Shown here piece after piece: positions 60,701-64,000 of a stretch of DNA of 64,000 nucleotides. Within the stretch, counting starts at the first letter, position 1, and each line of letters starts with the position of its first letter. The DNA is taken from assembly GCA_963402885.1 (NCBI GenBank), contig OY727093.1:18171036-18235035 (forward strand). Direction: 5' to 3'. Both the position numbers and the translations under genes were made by a program. The DNA is from Antedon bifida (lineage: Eukaryota > Echinodermata > Crinoidea > Comatulida > Antedonidae). Below the pieces are notes generated by a model that ran no database searches, was not told where the DNA came from, and saw only the letters and a program-made list of their open reading frames with translations.

Positions 60701-63700
60701 TATCTATTTCCCAGTATCATAGGAAATGGCAGCATCACATATCACATAGTATCATAGATCATCAACCTACCATAGGCCTACATGGTACAGGCACCATGTC
60801 ATGGAGATGGTATCTGGATACAGCACTGATAATCGGTATATATTTCCCTTTCCTGAATCTAGTATTAAAAACAAACATACTAGATGACGTTGTTGGTGTT
60901 ATTGAAATGATCATATTGATAATTGCATTTCTTAAACGTTTTCTTTATTTAGCTATTTCCATAAGAAATACAAAAGAATGAATGCGCCACACGTTGTGAG
61001 TCACTACGCGGCCGGTGCACGATTAATAGGCCTGACAGAGAAACAGTTGCAGGAGCATTTAGACAGAATCCGACAAAGCAATCGAGGTAAATTATTGATA
61101 TTAATAAAAATGTGCCCGCCTTATAATTGGAATTTACGTCATATACGGTAGTAGAAAGAAAACATTGAATTTCCGACACTAATATAATCGATTAAAATTA
61201 CGCCATTGCCATCAATAAATAGAATTTTAACGAGTGCCTTTGTATAGTGTATAGTGCCTTCAATTCAAATACTGAAACCCGTCCTGTTCTCAGGGTTCTC
61301 ATTGGTCGACGTCTACACAAAGCATTGTTATTGATTCTTCCTCTATTTAAATTGATGTCATCACTCGAGTATTACAATTTCACTTTTAAATGTTAACCAC
61401 GAATTAAAGTACAAAAGAATAATATATAATGATAAAACTACTTTTATGATATTATGTAGCAGGCTTTTAAACAAATTGCTCAGCTCGATATGAACGTAGA
61501 AAAGAAAATGAATAACGTAAAATGTTAATGAAATCCGGTTGTCATTATGTGCCGGAGAAATTACAATTTTCGGTCGATGTATTTTGTCCAATACGTGATT
61601 CATTAATAGGCATATTAATCTTTACTATATAATTCATGTATTATGCAGTAATTGAAAAAAAAAACACCTTTTTTTTACACAGATAACAACTACCATAGTC
61701 CTTATGCCGAGCCGCTTTACTTATTGCATTCATTGAAAACGGCCCGACGCGCGGTCACCAAGAAAGAAAAGCCAATCGCAACGGATTTGCCTAAAGGTCG
61801 AACCGGTAAGATTCGATTGATATTCAATATGCATCGATCCAGAGAATCGCTCCAGAAAGAGGAAGAACAGGAAAATAAGAAGGAAGCTGTTGAATCAACG
61901 GTAACTATTGAATTGTATCTCCGTATAATGGCGGCTGACCTGACCTTTCAGATATGATAATACAATATTCAATGAGCGCTTAAAACACCTTACCGATACT
62001 GATGGTCAGACCCGCGATTTCTGAAACGGAAGAAAACTAATAATACACCGGGCCCATCACACGTACCCTCGAAACAACGGGAATTTTTAGTCTAGTTCCT
62101 TGACCTTAGATTCTTCTTCCCTACTGTATCAAGTATGTTAAATTCTCTTAGTGGTGGTTATGCTTTACATGGCTTATTGTTATCTTTGGTCACAGTTTTG
62201 CTTTATTTTACTTCTACAAATAAGCGTTATAGGTATACCGAATTCATTCGCACGAATTAGCGTACCTTCGACGAGTAAATCCACTACTGGTTCATACATA
62301 ACCCGCCCTCCCGTCAACACACCTCCTCAATTCCACCTCTAAATTGGAAACAAGTCCGACTGGTGGACTGCGCCTAAAAACATCCCATATTGAAGGATAA
62401 CTTGAACATTATGAAGTTATTTTTGCAAGCATTTTGCCAAGTAGTAATTAGGCCCCGACTCTTGAACATTGATTGATCTGTTTATTTGTTGGTGAATCAG
62501 AGCGCTACTATCGTCTATCCAAGATTATACTCATGGCATACTCAATCATAATACAAGTCTAATTGTACTTTATGAAATAGTTCCCGTTTAATAGCCCAAC
62601 GTTGTTCATTTTAAAATAAATCAATTTTTGTAGTATAATACGGTAAGTGTAAGTATGACGTCATTCGATTGATAATAATATTAATAATGGTAGTCTCAGA
62701 TTTACCAAAACATGTCACTCGAGACATATCGATATTTTCAATTAACCTTATTAAAATGTGTTATTATTAGATCGTCATCCATACGATAATGGTAATTTAC
62801 AGCAAACCACTATAATTTATTGTATTCTTGTTATGACCCCTCATACGAAGTTACAACTTATTACCACCATCTCTAGTAGAAGTAGTGATCACCTTTTGGC
62901 AGTGATCAATAGTGCTAGTCACTTCTTGCACAGGCAGTGGCAGTATAGGAACTACTTTTTCACACAGTGGGCGGTGGCTACCTCAAGTATTTAAGCAGTG
63001 CCATATCTTTTGTATAGACAGTGATGATTTTTAGGACGTCATGCATATGTCAGCTTTTGCTGTTTTTTAAGTAACCCTCATTAGACAATAGATGGACTTC
63101 GCTAATGACATCATGGAGACCGATGGATGGGAGTAGAAATAGAGGAAGACAAAGAGTGAGATGGCGAGATGAAATAGACAAGTATTGGGGTACAGTGCAG
63201 TGGCAGGGAGCAGCTAGAGATCGTGCACTGTGGCAGAAACATGCTGAGGCTTTCGTCCAGCAATGGACTGACAACGGCTGATGATGATGATGATTAAACA
63301 AAGCTTAATAATAAAGAAACAGAAATAAAGGATGGTTACTTTCTTCTTATAGACAGTGGCGGCCACCGCTTATGAACAGTGTAGTGGCCATTTCATGTAT
63401 AGGCAGTGGTGGCCATTTCTTGTATGGCAGTGGCCACAATCAAAATGTGCGATGTGCCCAAATATGGTAGTGATATGACATCATCGTGTCCGTGTATTGG
63501 CACATCACTTTTTTTTTGTCACATGAAGTTTGATAGTGTAGACAGAGCTTTACGAATTTCCCTCAAACTATTCGCGTATGTTGTAAAGTTTTAAACAATT
63601 TATAACATTAATATCTTACTTATTGTCTTTATTTTAATAGCATTCCAAATTGAATTCAAGTGTAATTAACAATCCAAACGCCTTAGCAGGAGGAGGCGAG

Positions 63701-63823
63701 CTTCACACACCTCGTTTAGGATGGGTTAGCCACAGGGCTAAAAGTATTGCTGAACGACTTATATTCTTAGGAAAGAAAAATACTGCCTTAACAATGGAAG
63801 ATCTGCCAAAAATCCGTAAAAAT
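57741..63823 (+). CDS. EF-hand calcium-binding protein, 5' part (8 exons, continues past window)
   Basis: Exons: 57741-57914, 58465-58672, 59216-59359, 59576-59647, 59933-60050, 60953-61086, 61683-61900, 63641-63823. The donor after the last (GTAAGT at 63824) shows that it continues. Joins keep phase; 417 codons are visible. The start is the ATG at 57741; the frame upstream has no other ATG before its stop. Residues 1-125 are basic and Ser/Arg-rich (RGRRMSTSGGGRRKSVS), probably disordered. Residues 130-190 form an EF-hand pair: loop 1 DTNGEGSIDADE (137-148) and loop 2 DVDGNGEIDFQE (173-184). Both have acidic residues at positions 1 and 12 and Gly at 6 in loop 2, so calcium binding is expected. 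An intron splits loop 2. Residues after 200 (HYAAGARLIGLTEKQLQEHL, and a Lys/Glu-rich stretch near 340-355) are not recognised. It resembles EFCAB-type proteins in general; no specific orthologue is claimed. Confidence 0.85.
58235..58325. repeat. GGGGACAC-type dispersed repeat, copy in EF-hand gene intron 1
   Basis: TTTAATCCCTATTGAATGGA is followed by CACCCATATCAATGGGACAC and TTTCTTGTGTCC. Confidence 0.5.
60051..60952. other. Intron 5 of the EF-hand gene
   Basis: AT-rich with CATTCATTCATTC microsatellite character near 60490-60510. No feature recognised. Confidence 0.4.
61087..61682. other. Intron 6 of the EF-hand gene
   Basis: No exon or repeat recognised. The acceptor before 61683 is preceded by a long T-run. 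Confidence 0.4.
62890..63440 (+). repeat. Interrupted GGCAGTGG-type tandem repeat
   Basis: Units of the type TATAGGCAGTGGTGGCCATTTC occur imperfectly at 62895-63035 and again at 63340-63435; shorter cores are CAGGCAGTGGCAGTATAGG and ACAGTGGCGGCCACC. A LINE tail (63110-63296) splits the array. Confidence 0.55.
63110..63296 (+). mobile_element. LINE 3' end: last ~56 codons plus TGA-rich tail
   Basis: The frame ending at TGA 63279-63281 reads GSRNRGRQRVRWRDEIDKYW, then GAARDRALWQKHAEAF and VQQWTDNG. The GRxxxRWxDxI..W..A.DR..W arrangement is typical of the extreme C-terminus of non-LTR retrotransposon ORF2. It ends in a GATGATGATGATGATT tail. The 5' part is missing and the clade is uncertain. 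It lies in an intron of the EF-hand gene, same strand. Confidence 0.75.
63441..63551. mobile_element. MITE family A, truncated and inverted copy
   Basis: AAATATGGTAGTGATATGAC is the reverse complement of the family core. The right end GTTTGATAGTGTAGACAGAG plus CTTTA is the terminal repeat. The other terminal repeat is missing. Confidence 0.8.
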
Positions 63824-64000
63824 GTAAGTACGATTTATTCTAAACATTGTAATTAAATTTACTTTTATTTATTAACAAAATTACAATCTAATTACAAGTA
63901 CAGTGCAAGATCGGTTACCCCTATTTTTTACGTCGTTGCGTTGCGTCAATGTAACACCGTCGTCTAGTGGCCCGTACCGATATCATTATTAACAATGTTC

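Noticed and set aside
62228..62342. Possible alternative last exon of the EF-hand gene (Pro/Ser-rich frame after TTATAG)
   Set aside because: Phase does not match the exon ending at 61900; the exon at 63641 fits in phase 0.

Overview
The window is eukaryotic animal DNA. It is AT-rich, coding sequence comes in short exons with GT..AG introns, and the space between is packed with non-LTR retrotransposon relics, tRNA-like SINEs, small inverted-repeat elements and tandem satellites. The MTCH2-type gene, CR1/L2-like LINEs and GGCCTA-rich spacers suggest a marine invertebrate, possibly an echinoderm. That placement is a weak inference from style, not a match. All recognisable genes lie on the + strand. 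I assembled exon chains by hand from splice signals, intron phase and reading frame.

Layout. 1-3.9 kb: a fold-back element (1340-3916) with about 0.5 kb inverted arms and a tRNA-derived SINE in its loop. 3.9-8.2 kb: the last seven exons of a mitochondrial carrier homolog (MTCH2 type); its 5' end was not found. 8.2-13.4 kb: no gene, but a 108-bp tandem array, four small inverted-repeat elements and two minisatellites (31 and 59 bp). 13.5-43.05 kb: a complete ankyrin-repeat gene of 21 coding exons (about 1107 aa). Its introns hold a three-level nested inverted-repeat element (17.0-19.8 kb), a fresh 478-bp tandem duplication, SINEs, two LINE fragments and a perfect 83-bp-arm palindrome.

43-57.7 kb is mostly gene-poor. 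It holds a 22-bp satellite with dyad units, a dispersed repeat present in opposite orientations at 45.4 and 55.8 kb, and a CGTACC-rich repeat family. A tandem array of exon-like segments (48.0-49.65 kb), one copy pair split by a LINE fragment, may belong to a short gene ending at 53396. 57.7-63.8 kb: the first eight exons of an EF-hand protein with two consecutive EF-hands, continuing past the window.

The genes show no common pathway: one mitochondrial outer-membrane protein, one ankyrin scaffold, one calcium-binding protein. This is ordinary animal gene spacing, not an operon. I found no new enzymatic or defence system. The most unusual content is architectural: nested fold-back elements with different target-site duplications, the perfect palindrome, YY1-like motifs inside the fold-back arms, and the exon-like tandem array.
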